NCBI RefSeq assembly: GCF_000504165.1
Contig: NZ_AYSE01000006.1
Coordinates: 372,001 to 436,000, forward strand
Source of the DNA: Bacillus sp. FJAT-14578
Lineage (GTDB): Bacteria > Bacillota > Bacilli > Bacillales > Bacillaceae_H
Direction of reading: 5' to 3'
Length of the DNA stretch: 64,000 bases
The notes below the pieces were generated by a model. The model did no database searches. It was given only the letters and a program-made list of their open reading frames with translations, and had not been told where the DNA came from. Position numbers and translations under genes: made by a program. Below, in pieces: positions 41,586-49,356 of the stretch (its first letter is position 1; each line of letters starts with the position of its first letter).

Positions 41586-42071
41586 TTATTGTTCCCGCTC
41601 ATAAACAGTAAAATAATAGATGTAAGGATTCTTCTCGTCCTTGATTCCTTCTGTTTTGGAAGCAACGCTCCATTTACGCTCATCAATTTGAGGAAAATAC
41701 GCATCTCCCTCAAATTGCTCTTGAATTTCCGTTAAGTAGAGACGGTGGGCATGTGCTAATGTTTGCTCATATAAATGAGCTCCCCCAATAACAAACACTT
41801 CCTTTGAATCTTCGTCCAACTGAAGAAGCTCCTCTATGGAATGGACAATAGACGCTCCTTCCACCTTGTAATCTTGCTGACTCGTCACAATGACATTCTC
41901 ACGGCCGGGAAGAGGCTTGCCGATTGATTCGAACGTCTTCCTGCCCATGACGATGACATGCCCCATTGTGATTTTCTTAAAATAGGCAAGATCTGCGGGC
42001 AAACGCCACGGTAAATCATTGTTTTTCCCGATTAAACGATTTTCATCCATTGCCGCAATCAAGGAAATCAT
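41586..42071 (-). CDS. dfrA: Dihydrofolate reductase
   Basis: A 161-residue NADPH-dependent enzyme that reduces dihydrofolate to tetrahydrofolate. Landmarks: [25 protein letters not shown] (substrate and Met20-loop region), [18 protein letters not shown]. Its ATG overlaps the thyA stop (ATGA), so it is translationally coupled; thyA makes dihydrofolate and DfrA recycles it. Because thyA is split by an intron, the coupling depends on splicing. Confidence 0.96.
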   Translation of the reverse strand: MISLIAAMDENRLIGKNNDLPWRLPADLAYFKKITMGHVIVMGRKTFESIGKPLPGRENVIVTSQQDYKVEGASIVHSIEELLQLDEDSKEVFVIGGAHLYEQTLAHAHRLYLTEIQEQFEGDAYFPQIDERKWSVASKTEGIKDEKNPYIYYFTVYEREQ

Positions 42072-43197
42072 ACGCTCACCTCGCCTTTAATATGAGGATG
42101 TGCCTCATAGTTGACGAGCTCAAAATCTTCAAACTTGAAATCAAAAATCGATTTCACTTCCGGGTTGATTTTCATTTGCGGCAGCTCTTTTGGCTCGCGC
42201 GTCAATTGCAGTTTCACCTGTTCCACATGATTGGAGTAAATGTGTACATCTCCAAACGTATGAACAAACTCGCCTGGTTCTAAATCACATACTTGTGCAA
42301 TCATCATCGTTAATAACGCGTATGATGCAATGTTGAATGGCACTCCTAAAAATACGTCAGCTGACATGATCTTCGATTAAGCTCGCTACACTTAATCCGC
42401 CTGATTTGGCTGCCCTATGTCACCATAGGGATGAGACTATATCACGATCTCTTTTAGAGACCCCCTGCATTTCGAATCCCCATCGCTTGGATTCTACTCC
42501 CTTTATGGGATAGTCGTTCGGCATTTATTTATCCTTTGTAGTAGTAGTCTTTATATTAATGATTTTGTAAACTCCCGATTTATATTTCATTACATCACCT
42601 ACAAAGAATAAAATTTAGCACGGGATTGTCTTTAAGAAAGAGTTTCCCCGTTTAGCAAGGTTTTCGATACAGATTTCTCTGTAAAGGCGCTCATCATTAA
42701 CGCTGGTAAAGCTGACAAGAAAGTTTTCCATCCGCCACGTAAAATTGGAATAAACAATGGCACGGCGGCAAGGCCATATTGTCGACATCCGCTACATTCC
42801 ACGCACTGACAATATGACGGCGGGAATCGGGATTGTTTTTGATTTGCTCGATTAAGTTGGAAATTTGATCAACATGGCCGCCATTCGCCGTTGGCCACGA
42901 GCGCCATTGGTGTCCGTATACAGGACCCAATTCACCATTCTCATCGGCCCATTCGTTCCAAATGCGGACACCGTTATCCTGTAAGTATTTAACATTCGTA
43001 TCTCCTTGCAAAAACCAAAGCAGTTCATGAATAATGCTTTTTAAATGGAGTTTTTTCGTTGTCACAACCGGAAAACCATCCTGTAAATTAAAGCGCATTT
43101 GATGGCCGAATGTACTAATTGTCCCCGTTCCGGTCCGGTCTTCTTTCTTTGTTCCGTTCTCTAATACATGCCTGCATAACTCTAAGTACTGCTTCAA
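42068..43197 (-). CDS. thyA: Thymidylate synthase, interrupted by a group I intron
   Basis: Exon 1 is 43197-42700, exon 2 is 42364-42068; together 264 codons, the usual ThyA length. The enzyme methylates dUMP with methylene-tetrahydrofolate. Exon 1 ends CQLYQR and exon 2 begins SADVFLG, which are contiguous in other ThyA proteins. The catalytic Cys lies in [10 protein letters not shown]. Between them lie 335 bases with an in-frame stop right after the exon (TAATGATGAG), typical group I core motifs and a terminal G. TTG 43197 is chosen because AAAGG lies 7 bases before it and the protein then starts like B. subtilis ThyB; ATG 43206 adds three residues. Splicing is required for function. Confidence 0.92.
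42365..42699 (-). other. Group I self-splicing intron in thyA
   Basis: 335 nt. 5' boundary CAGCGT|TAATGATGAG (exon ends in U, as required), 3' boundary ATCATG|TCAGCT (intron ends in G). Core elements in order: Q-like AATCCCGTGCTAAAT, R-like CGAACGACTATCCC with the partner AAAGGGAGTAGA, and S-like GATATAGTC. These match phage-type group IA introns (T4 td, nrdB). The site is 21 nt upstream of the T4 td site and, as I recall, matches that of the Bacillus phage beta22 thyP intron. No full ORF. Confidence 0.9.
42525..42590 (-). pseudogene. Remnant of a GIY-YIG homing endonuclease start
   Basis: A 21-codon ORF inside the intron, between the Q and R elements (the P6 loop). It reads [12 protein letters not shown] then Thr/Lys-rich sequence and [12 protein letters not shown] matches the first strand of GIY-YIG endonucleases (I-TevI starts MKSGIYQIKN). 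AGGTGATGTA precedes the ATG. The rest of the enzyme is missing. Confidence 0.6.
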
Positions 43198-43317
43198 CAC
43201 ACACACATCCTTTAATTAACGTTCCTTTCTATTTTAAACGAGATTACAAGTTGATTCTATATAAATCCACATAATACGATGAACGAACCATAATAAAGAT
43301 AAATACACTAGGTCAAT

Positions 43318-43343
43318 AAAAAAAGACCTAAAAAGGTCTTTTT
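43318..43343. terminator. Terminator separated from purU by a MITE
   Basis: AAAAAGACCT-AAAA-AGGTCTTTTT. It originally followed purU; MITE copy 2 now lies between them. Confidence 0.8.
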
Positions 43344-43349
43344 AATTAA

Positions 43350-43584
43350 GGCTGTTTTCGCAAACTTTGTTGCCATTTAACAAGTAGTGGGGAGTGGTTG
43401 ATTTCCGCTCCAGGTTGATCGCTTTCCGCGGGGCGTGCGGTGAGCCTCCTCGGCTTACAGCCTGTGGGGTCTCACCTGTCCCGCTGCTCTAAGCAGGAGT
43501 CTCGCACCTTCCGCTCCAACCAACCTTAAAACGGTTATCTTTCAAGAAACCTATCTAAAAACAACAATCTTTTAGAAAAGAGCC
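43350..43584 (+). mobile_element. 235-bp MITE, copy 2
   Basis: Same element and orientation as 40522-40756. Flanked by perfect 8-bp repeats TTAATTAA (43342-43349, 43585-43592). The right duplication holds the purU stop codon. Confidence 0.88.
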
Positions 43585-44487
43585 TTAATTAAATACAATT
43601 GTCTTATTTTGATGAACGATGATACGGTCTTCCAAATGCCATTTGACCGCTCTTGCCAGTACGCTTCGTTCAATGGATCGGCCAATTTTCTTTAAGGATT
43701 CTACATTGTCGCGATGGTTTACGCGCTCAATTCCCTGTTCGATAATCGGTCCTTGATCAAGGTCGTCCGTTACGTAATGCGATGTCGCCCCAATCAGCTT
43801 CACGCCTCGTTCATACGCCCGTTCATACGGCTTTGCGCCTACGAAAGCCGGAAGGAATGAGTGATGGATATTAATGATACGGCTTGGATGTGCAGCGACA
43901 AAATTCGGCGTTAAGATTTGCATATAGCGGGCAAGGACAATTAAATCGATTTTATACTCTTTTAACAACTGAAGCTGTTTAAGCTCCACCTCTTGGCGAT
44001 TTTCTTTACTAGCGGGGATGTAATGGAATGGGATTCCCAGCGATTCGACGACTTCACGTGAATCCTCATGATTACTGATTACCAGGGCAATATCCGTCAT
44101 TAAATCACCGCTTTGCCATTCCCAGAGCAGCTCCAGCAAACAATGGGGCTCCTTTGAAACGAAAATGGCCGTACGTTTTACATGATATCCATATGTGAAG
44201 TTCCATTGCATCCCGAATTTTTGAGCAATCTCTTGAAAATCGGCTTCCAACTGTTCTTCACGCGCTTTTAATTGCTCACATTCGAATTCGACTCGAATAA
44301 AAAACGTTCCGCCTTCATGGTTCGTTGAATATTGACTCGATTCCACAATATTGGCTTCATGCTCAAATAGAAATTGAGACACGGCAGCCACAATCCCTGG
44401 CTGATCAGGACAGCTAATTAACAGGCGGCCGCGATTTTGGTAATTCTCTTGAAAAGATTTGATTTTGTCTTGTATGAATGTGTTCAT
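43585..44487 (-). CDS. purU: Formyltetrahydrofolate deformylase
   Basis: 300 residues: N-terminal ACT domain (LLISCPDQPGIVAAVSQFL) and C-terminal formyltransferase-like domain with NIHHSFLPAF (catalytic His) and GATSHYVTDDLDQGPII (catalytic Asp). It hydrolyses 10-formyl-THF to formate and THF, balancing one-carbon pools. GAGGAG precedes the ATG. The last codon and stop (AAT TAA) are inside the MITE copy 2 target duplication, so the protein end was preserved by the duplication. Confidence 0.95.
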   Translation of the reverse strand: MNTFIQDKIKSFQENYQNRGRLLISCPDQPGIVAAVSQFLFEHEANIVESSQYSTNHEGGTFFIRVEFECEQLKAREEQLEADFQEIAQKFGMQWNFTYGYHVKRTAIFVSKEPHCLLELLWEWQSGDLMTDIALVISNHEDSREVVESLGIPFHYIPASKENRQEVELKQLQLLKEYKIDLIVLARYMQILTPNFVAAHPSRIINIHHSFLPAFVGAKPYERAYERGVKLIGATSHYVTDDLDQGPIIEQGIERVNHRDNVESLKKIGRSIERSVLARAVKWHLEDRIIVHQNKTIVFN

Positions 44488-44585
44488 GAAGAAACTCCTC
44501 TTTTTTCACTTAGTTTTCTGACTATTAAAATATTATAATCTATCCACCATCATTTTCAACCCTTCCTCTATACTTATAACAAAAT

Positions 44586-44632
44586 GAGAGGATAAAGAAA
44601 AGACAGGGTCCCTGCCTTTTCTTTATCCTCTC
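44586..44632 (-). terminator. Terminator of the cotJ operon
   Basis: GAGAGGATAAAGAAAAG...CTTTTCTTTATCCTCTC with inner CAGGG/CCTG; overlaps the cotJC stop. Confidence 0.85.
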
Positions 44633-45200
44633 AAAAGACTTTTTTACGATCGCGCTCTTCTTTTAGTATTTCTACCGCCTCACGAAAACGTTGTGAGTGG
44701 ATGACTTCCCTCTCCCTCAAAAACCGTAACCCATCGTTCAAATCCGGATCATCGGACATATCGATAATCCATTGGTAAGTGGCCCTCGCTTTTTCTTCGG
44801 CCGCTATATCTTCATAAAGATCGGCAATCGGATCTCCTTTTGCTTGAATATATGTAGCTGTAAATGGAACGCCAGATGCATTTTGGTAGAACAGGGCTGA
44901 ATCATGACTGACATAATGGTCGCCCAAGCCGGCCTCTCTTAATTGCTGCGGTGTCGCGTCTTTTGTGAGCTTGTAAATCATCGTCGCAATCATTTCAAGG
45001 TGCGCGAATTCTTCTGTTCCAATGTCCGTCAGCAGTCCCACTACTTTATCGGGAATCGTATAGCGCTGATTAAGATAACGTAAGGCAGCGGCCAACTCTC
45101 CATCCGCTCCCCCGTATTGTTCCATTAAATATTTGGCGAGCGTCGGATTGCAGGTGCTTACTTTTACAGGATATTGAAGCTTCTTCTCATAAATCCACAT
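44631..45200 (-). CDS. cotJC: Spore coat protein CotJC, manganese-catalase-like
   Basis: 189-residue ferritin-fold protein of the Mn-catalase family. Di-metal ligand signatures: GGADGELAAALRYLNQRY, TDIGTEEFAHLEMI and IAAEEKARATYQWI, REREVIHSQRF. Part of the spore inner coat, where it may remove peroxide. Third gene of the cotJABC operon. AAGGGGAG precedes the ATG. Metal-site Glu and His residues all appear present. Confidence 0.95.
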   Translation of the reverse strand: MWIYEKKLQYPVKVSTCNPTLAKYLMEQYGGADGELAAALRYLNQRYTIPDKVVGLLTDIGTEEFAHLEMIATMIYKLTKDATPQQLREAGLGDHYVSHDSALFYQNASGVPFTATYIQAKGDPIADLYEDIAAEEKARATYQWIIDMSDDPDLNDGLRFLREREVIHSQRFREAVEILKEERDRKKVF

Positions 45201-45218
45201 CTTGTACTCCCCTTTCTT

Positions 45219-45479
45219 TTATATTTGCCATGGCCATGGACTCGTTCCCCAGCTCCACTTGGCATCCGTATAGCTGTTTCCGTATTGCTGCAAAGGGCCA
45301 AACTTAGACTCGAACGCCTGCTTCAGCTGCATGCTGTATTGTGCATATTGATTAAATTGCTGCAAAGCCTGTTGGTCATCAGGATGCGTATCTAAGTAAA
45401 GAGTCAGTTCCACCAGAACAAAATCAACAGCTTGAATTTCTTCTAAACGCTGATAATACTCTTCGGGCAGCTGTTTCAC
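45219..45479 (-). CDS. cotJB: Spore coat protein CotJB
   Basis: 86 residues: [37 protein letters not shown] and a C-terminal [10 protein letters not shown]...[10 protein letters not shown], matching CotJB. GTG start overlapping the cotJA stop (GTGTGA); GGGGAGGG precedes it. Needed with CotJA for assembly of CotJC into the coat (family knowledge). Confidence 0.93.
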   Translation of the reverse strand: MKQLPEEYYQRLEEIQAVDFVLVELTLYLDTHPDDQQALQQFNQYAQYSMQLKQAFESKFGPLQQYGNSYTDAKWSWGTSPWPWQI

Positions 45480-45724
45480 ACCTCATCCCTCCCCTTCCCC
45501 TTATACGGATTATCGTAATAATCCCAAAAAGCAGGCCATAATGTTCCCTTCTGCAATGCTTCCTTCGGTGAGTATTGCTGTAAATTAGGCGGCTGGAATC
45601 CCATATAAAGATTTGGAGGAGTCGAATAATATTTGATTCCGATAGGCGGACATGGATCATATGGACTATGAAACGGTTTGTAAGCCTTCATTCGGGTAAA
45701 TGTTTTTTTCTGCTTATCAGGCAC
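45476..45724 (-). CDS. cotJA: Spore coat-associated protein CotJA
   Basis: 82 residues, rich in Pro, Tyr and aromatics: [42 protein letters not shown]. The GTG at 45724 is chosen (GAGGGG at 8 bases, length 82 as in B. subtilis); the frame opens three codons earlier. First gene of the operon, probably transcribed by sigmaE; I did not find an unambiguous sigmaE promoter. Confidence 0.93.
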   Translation of the reverse strand: MPDKQKKTFTRMKAYKPFHSPYDPCPPIGIKYYSTPPNLYMGFQPPNLQQYSPKEALQKGTLWPAFWDYYDNPYKGKGRDEV

Positions 45725-45788
45725 GTGAAACACCCCTCTAAAATAGGAATTTATATCACCTTATTCAATGATGGGTTGTCCACATACC

Positions 45789-45836
45789 AAAAAAGAGGGT
45801 TAGAAAACACTTATGCATTTTCTAACCCTCTTTTTT
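45789..45836. terminator. Terminator of the protease gene
   Basis: AAAAAAGAGGGTTAGAAAA with TTTTCTAACCCTCTTTTTT. Confidence 0.9.
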
Positions 45837-45846
45837 ACTATTCTTT

Positions 45847-46581
45847 TCACATGCGATGCAAGAACTTCTTTGGTTGCTCCAACACTTTTTGAAGAAAGCG
45901 ATACGTATCAGGAGCATTCTCTTTTAATTGATTTCTTGTTAGCTGGCTAAAATAAAACATCGCGAACGTTTCAGCAAAGTATTCTTCCGGATACATAAGA
46001 AAATAGCCTCTGCCTGGAAAGAGCCGTTCTCTCTCTTTTTGCCATGCCTCCAAAAAATCGGGATGGGACCGGATTTCGTTCAATACATATTTATCGATTG
46101 TATGAGCGGTCTCATGCAGCTCCAAGTTTACCGAACCATGCCCTTTTCCTTTGGCACTGCTTCCAATTTTCACATAGACGATTTCCGACCCTCCTGCCCC
46201 CGGTACATGGTCCCATGTTGGTCCATTTTCGCTGTACCCTCTCGGCTTGACGCCTTTCAGGTGGGAGAAAGCATATTGGTCCGTCAATTTTCCAGTAAAT
46301 AATTTTATTCGAAGCTGTTTTTCTGCCATCACTTTAAGAATAGAAGGGTTGATTGCCGAAAGCCCCGCCACCATATTCATCGCTTCCTTCGCCTGGAATA
46401 CCTCTTTCGGCACATAGACAATTTCCCCTAATAAAGAAGCATTTTCACTTCGCTGAAACACGATTTCTCGAAAAATCGGGCTTTCTTTTAAAGGAAATCC
46501 ATCTTGTTCATATGAAGAGTACGTGACAGCAGGCAATAATAATAGAAGCAGCAATGAAAACAGCACGTATTTCTTTTTCAT
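45847..46581 (-). CDS. Secreted Pro-Pro-endopeptidase-like zinc metalloprotease (ATLF domain)
   Basis: 244 residues: signal peptide (MKKKYVLFSLLLLLLLPAVT) then a catalytic domain like that of anthrax lethal factor and the Pro-Pro endopeptidases. Zinc motif HETAH in LELHETAHTIDKYV; third ligand Glu in EEYFAETFAMFYF, with the second Tyr region typical of the clan. PPEPs cut between two prolines in surface proteins of the same cell to release them; one is known from Geobacillus. AGAGGAAG precedes the ATG. Candidate local substrates carrying PP are noted in the findings. Confidence 0.82.
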   Translation of the reverse strand: MKKKYVLFSLLLLLLLPAVTYSSYEQDGFPLKESPIFREIVFQRSENASLLGEIVYVPKEVFQAKEAMNMVAGLSAINPSILKVMAEKQLRIKLFTGKLTDQYAFSHLKGVKPRGYSENGPTWDHVPGAGGSEIVYVKIGSSAKGKGHGSVNLELHETAHTIDKYVLNEIRSHPDFLEAWQKERERLFPGRGYFLMYPEEYFAETFAMFYFSQLTRNQLKENAPDTYRFLQKVLEQPKKFLHRM

Positions 46582-46670
46582 AACATACTTCCTCTCTTAC
46601 TCTATCTTTTTATTATTGTATCATAGTAAATTTAAAGTAAGAGATTGTAATATTTAGAAGAAAAACGCAT

Positions 46671-46717
46671 GAGGATGACTTAAAAAGGCAAAAAACATCC
46701 CTTTTGGGTCATCCTCT
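46671..46717. repeat. Bipartite terminator repeat, hairpin X only
   Basis: TGAGGATGACTTAAAAAGG with CCcTTTTGGGTCATCCTC, then TTATTTTTT. Confidence 0.7.
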
Positions 46718-46787
46718 TATTTTTTTATCTTAACTCTATCTTAGCTTCTCTTTATGCCTTTTTGTTTTTTACTTCTTGAATAGACTC

Positions 46788-46834
46788 AAAAAGAATGAAG
46801 CATGGGTGCTTTTTGCCCATGCTCCATTCTTTTT
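46788..46834 (-). terminator. Terminator of ypjP
   Basis: AAAGAATGaAGCATGGG with CCCATGCTcCATTCTTT. Confidence 0.85.
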
Positions 46835-46849
46835 GTAGATTTAAACATT

Positions 46850-47464
46850 TTAATTCAACCATTTTGGCGGTGTATTTACATCCCAGTAAATGTTTCCTAA
46901 AGGATAATGTTTTTGGAATTGATCCTCCCATGTATGGTAATGAAAATTAAACCAATAACCGTCTTGGGGCGGATGATCTCGCCGCACATGAAAGCGAAGC
47001 ACATCCTGGCCTGTTTCTCGGTTATAGACGTGGAAAATCTTCTCGCCATATCCTCCTGCTGGTTTTTCACTAATCTGTAAATCGCGAAATTGCTCTTCTG
47101 GCCATTGGATGACTAACTCTGAAAGAACTCGTTCAATCTCCGGTAAAATGGCATCTTTAAATTCGTCTTCAATAACCGGGGCAATTTTGGATCCGAATTT
47201 TTCTATCGACTGACGCTCCGCCTGCTCCATAGCAAAATGAACAAACGCATCTGCATCATAAAACGATTCTTCCTGTCCATCCTCTTGTTCAGATTCCACT
47301 GCTTGTACAACAATGGGATGGGGATCATGCGGACGTATGTATCCTTCTTTTGGTGATTTATCAGCTTTTACTTCATCAATGTATAAGTAATTGGGCGGCG
47401 TCACAAGCCCGAATGTACAAACCGTTATTAATGTAATTAACGTTTTTCGTAACCATTTTGGCAT
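46850..47464 (-). CDS. ypjP: YpjP-like exported protein
   Basis: 204 residues: signal peptide (KTLITLITVCTFGLVTP), then an acidic linker and a C-terminal domain with HVYNRETGQDVLRFHVRRDH, FNFHYHTWEDQFQKHYPLG and IYWDVNTPPKWLN. Matches YpjP, which in B. subtilis also lies near thyB-dfrA. AAAGGATG precedes the ATG. His-rich C-terminal part could bind metal (inference); function unknown. Confidence 0.82.
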   Translation of the reverse strand: MPKWLRKTLITLITVCTFGLVTPPNYLYIDEVKADKSPKEGYIRPHDPHPIVVQAVESEQEDGQEESFYDADAFVHFAMEQAERQSIEKFGSKIAPVIEDEFKDAILPEIERVLSELVIQWPEEQFRDLQISEKPAGGYGEKIFHVYNRETGQDVLRFHVRRDHPPQDGYWFNFHYHTWEDQFQKHYPLGNIYWDVNTPPKWLN

Positions 47465-47859
47465 ATGGCTTCATCCTTTCTAACCTATCTATCTTTGACT
47501 CTATCACTTTCTAATTTTCTTTAATGTTATATTAACACGCTTACATATTTTCAAGCCTTAAATTGATAAAATGTTCACAAACGTTCACAATTTTCTATCT
47601 AGGACCAGCATAAACAAGATTTTCACTACCTTCACCCTATCTCTTACTCTATTCTGTTACGCTCTTCTTTTTCACATTCTTAAATCAGCTTTACGAGAAA
47701 AAGACAAGAGCACATAAGGAACCTTGTTTTCTGCTTATATATATAGACGAGCCTGGCGAGAAAAGGTTTCAATCTTTTTTAAATTTTAGAATAAAGACAA
47801 CTTCTTTTGTGTACATTTTAATAGAAGAAAGACGGCTTGAAAGGAAGTGAACGGAAGCA
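47465..47859. other. Intergenic stretch without recognised content
   Basis: AT-rich, no repeat copy, no strong hairpin; probably promoters for ypjP and the small ORF at 47860. Confidence 0.4.
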
Positions 47860-47931
47860 ATGTCTACTGTTTATGTAGTTTCCAGTCTAGTGTTGCTTAT
47901 TTATTTCATTTTTTTAACCGTGACAGACTAG
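47860..47931 (+). CDS. Possible 23-residue membrane peptide
   Basis: MSTVYVVSSLVLLIYFIFLTVTD: a single hydrophobic helix. AAAGGAAGTGAACGGAAG lies upstream (AGGAAG to start 12 bases, CGGAAG 2 bases), and a perfect 16-bp terminator follows at 47982. Very short, so only a candidate. Confidence 0.4.
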   Translation: MSTVYVVSSLVLLIYFIFLTVTD

Positions 47932-47981
47932 AAAAGTGAAGACTAGGAACCGCGATTGGATAAGAAGAAAATCGGAACTAT

Positions 47982-48017
47982 GAACAAAAAGCACTGCCGG
48001 TGCAGTGCTTTTTGTTC
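47982..48017. terminator. Perfect 16-bp bidirectional terminator
   Basis: GAACAAAAAGCACTGC-CGGT-GCAGTGCTTTTTGTTC. Confidence 0.92.
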
Positions 48018-48022
48018 GCTGG

Positions 48023-48163
48023 TCATGCTTGATCTGTTTGAGGTTTTTTCATACGTGAAGAGTCTTTCATGACAGCACCCGTTTCCGTAGTGGTTGTTCC
48101 TTGCCCCTGTACGTTCGGTGCATTTAACTTTGATTTAGAATGGTCTTTTTTCTGTCCAGCCAT
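48023..48163 (-). CDS. Small hydrophilic protein, 46 residues
   Basis: MAGQKKDHSKSKLNAPNVQG, then QGTTTTETGAVMKDSSRMKK, ending PQTDQA. GGAGGTGACAAT precedes the ATG. Lys/Thr/Gln-rich and disordered in appearance, like minor small acid-soluble spore proteins, but I do not recognise a named family. The frame extends 19 codons upstream without a binding site. Confidence 0.65.
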   Translation of the reverse strand: MAGQKKDHSKSKLNAPNVQGQGTTTTETGAVMKDSSRMKKPQTDQA

Positions 48164-48229
48164 ATTGTCACCTCCGCTACTAGCATTCCCTTCACTTAGG
48201 GAAACTATGAAAGATGGCATATGGCGAAA

Positions 48230-49006
48230 TTAATCGAGTTCCATGACACCAAAATGAAATTTAGCCGTTTTACGCCGATATACGTTAAATCCGAATTGTT
48301 CAAAGCGCGGACTTTGCCAATGATCCTTTAAAACAATTCGTTTTTTGGCCACACGCTTTGCTTCTTTTAAAACATTCTCCGTTAACGTAGAATAAAGGGC
48401 CACTTGTCTTAAACCTTTTATTCCATTCGATTCTTCAATTTTCTCAGGGAACATCGGGTCAAAATAAACAACGTCAAAACTCTTATCCGGACAGCAGTAT
48501 AAGTACGTCTCATAATTCTTATTGACGATTTGGATGCGCTTCATCGCTTCATTCATTTCCGGTAAATCCGTTTCCCACTCCTGCAGTCCTTGTTTCACGA
48601 GATACGCTAAAAAACGGTTACCTTCAAGGCCTGTCACTCGCCCCTCTTTTCCGGTTACGAGACTGGCAATAATACTGTCAGATGCCAATCCCAACGTACA
48701 ATCCAGCATGCTCATGCCGCTTGTTAATTGGACCGCCTCTAAAAACGGTTCTCCTTCTCCGTTTACGATGCGCTTTGCACGGAACATCGCAGAGTTCGGG
48801 TGAAAAAACACGGGTTCGGCGCCGCCCTTTGCATGGATTTCCAATCGATTTTTCCCTACTACAAGAACATCTGCTTCTTCACGCTCCTGAATATCTTTAA
48901 TGGCCTCTTTATTCCGCTTGATATACGGTATATGCAAATCTTGAGCAACACGCCGTGCCTTTTCCATCATTTCTTCATTCGTTCGTCCCGCTGTTGTGAC
49001 AATCAC
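48230..49006 (-). CDS. ypiP: SAM-dependent methyltransferase YpiP (RsmJ-like)
   Basis: 258 residues. SAM-binding motif I degenerate (MLDCTLGLASDSIIASL), VTGLEGNRFLAYLV as motif II, and FDVVYFDPMFP as the catalytic DPxFP typical of N2-guanine RsmJ-type enzymes. An rRNA substrate is likely but not shown. GTG 49006 has AAGGAGGG at 8 bases. B. subtilis YpiP is the counterpart by sequence and neighbourhood. Confidence 0.82.
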   Translation of the reverse strand: MIVTTAGRTNEEMMEKARRVAQDLHIPYIKRNKEAIKDIQEREEADVLVVGKNRLEIHAKGGAEPVFFHPNSAMFRAKRIVNGEGEPFLEAVQLTSGMSMLDCTLGLASDSIIASLVTGKEGRVTGLEGNRFLAYLVKQGLQEWETDLPEMNEAMKRIQIVNKNYETYLYCCPDKSFDVVYFDPMFPEKIEESNGIKGLRQVALYSTLTENVLKEAKRVAKKRIVLKDHWQSPRFEQFGFNVYRRKTAKFHFGVMELD

Positions 49007-49095
49007 ATTTTTCCCTCCTTAATGTCTAACACCCAAAGGTGTATGCGATGGAGAGGAAGTTACACAACGTTATGGTCAAACTTTCCGCCGCATAG

Positions 49096-49122
49096 AAAAA
49101 CCCAGCGCAATGCTGAGTTTTT
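49096..49122. terminator. Terminator-like hairpin
   Basis: AAAAACCCAGC-GCAAT-GCTGaGTTTTTT, in the gap between ypiP and brxA. Confidence 0.65.
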
Positions 49123-49298
49123 TGACATCGTTTTATTAAATCCAAACTATCATATATGGCTGCATCTATTTGATCAGTAAAATATATAGTTTATTTTCCA
49201 GTACTAAAGTATACTGTTTTCCTTATAAAAAGTCCATGAACAGTATGTGACATTCTCTCAGGAAGGGATTTTCTTTTCAAATTCAGTCAAAAAAAGCA

Positions 49299-49356
49299 AT
49301 AAAACTCCCCGTCAAGTACGAGGAAAATCGATGTACTTGGTCGGGGAGTTTTATTA
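49299..49356 (-). terminator. Terminator of brxA, includes the stop
   Basis: AATAAAACTCCCCGtCAAGTAC with GTACTTGgtCGGGGAGTTTTATT. The right arm contains the brxA stop codon. Confidence 0.88.

Noticed and set aside
42360..42700. Frameshift or nonsense pseudogene of thyA
   Set aside because: Both exons are intact and join exactly at a conserved ThyA position. The interruption has group I intron boundaries and core motifs, so splicing explains it better than decay.
40522..43584. Composite transposon carrying the folate genes
   Set aside because: Each 235-bp copy has its own distinct 8-bp duplication, showing two independent insertions rather than movement of the whole segment.
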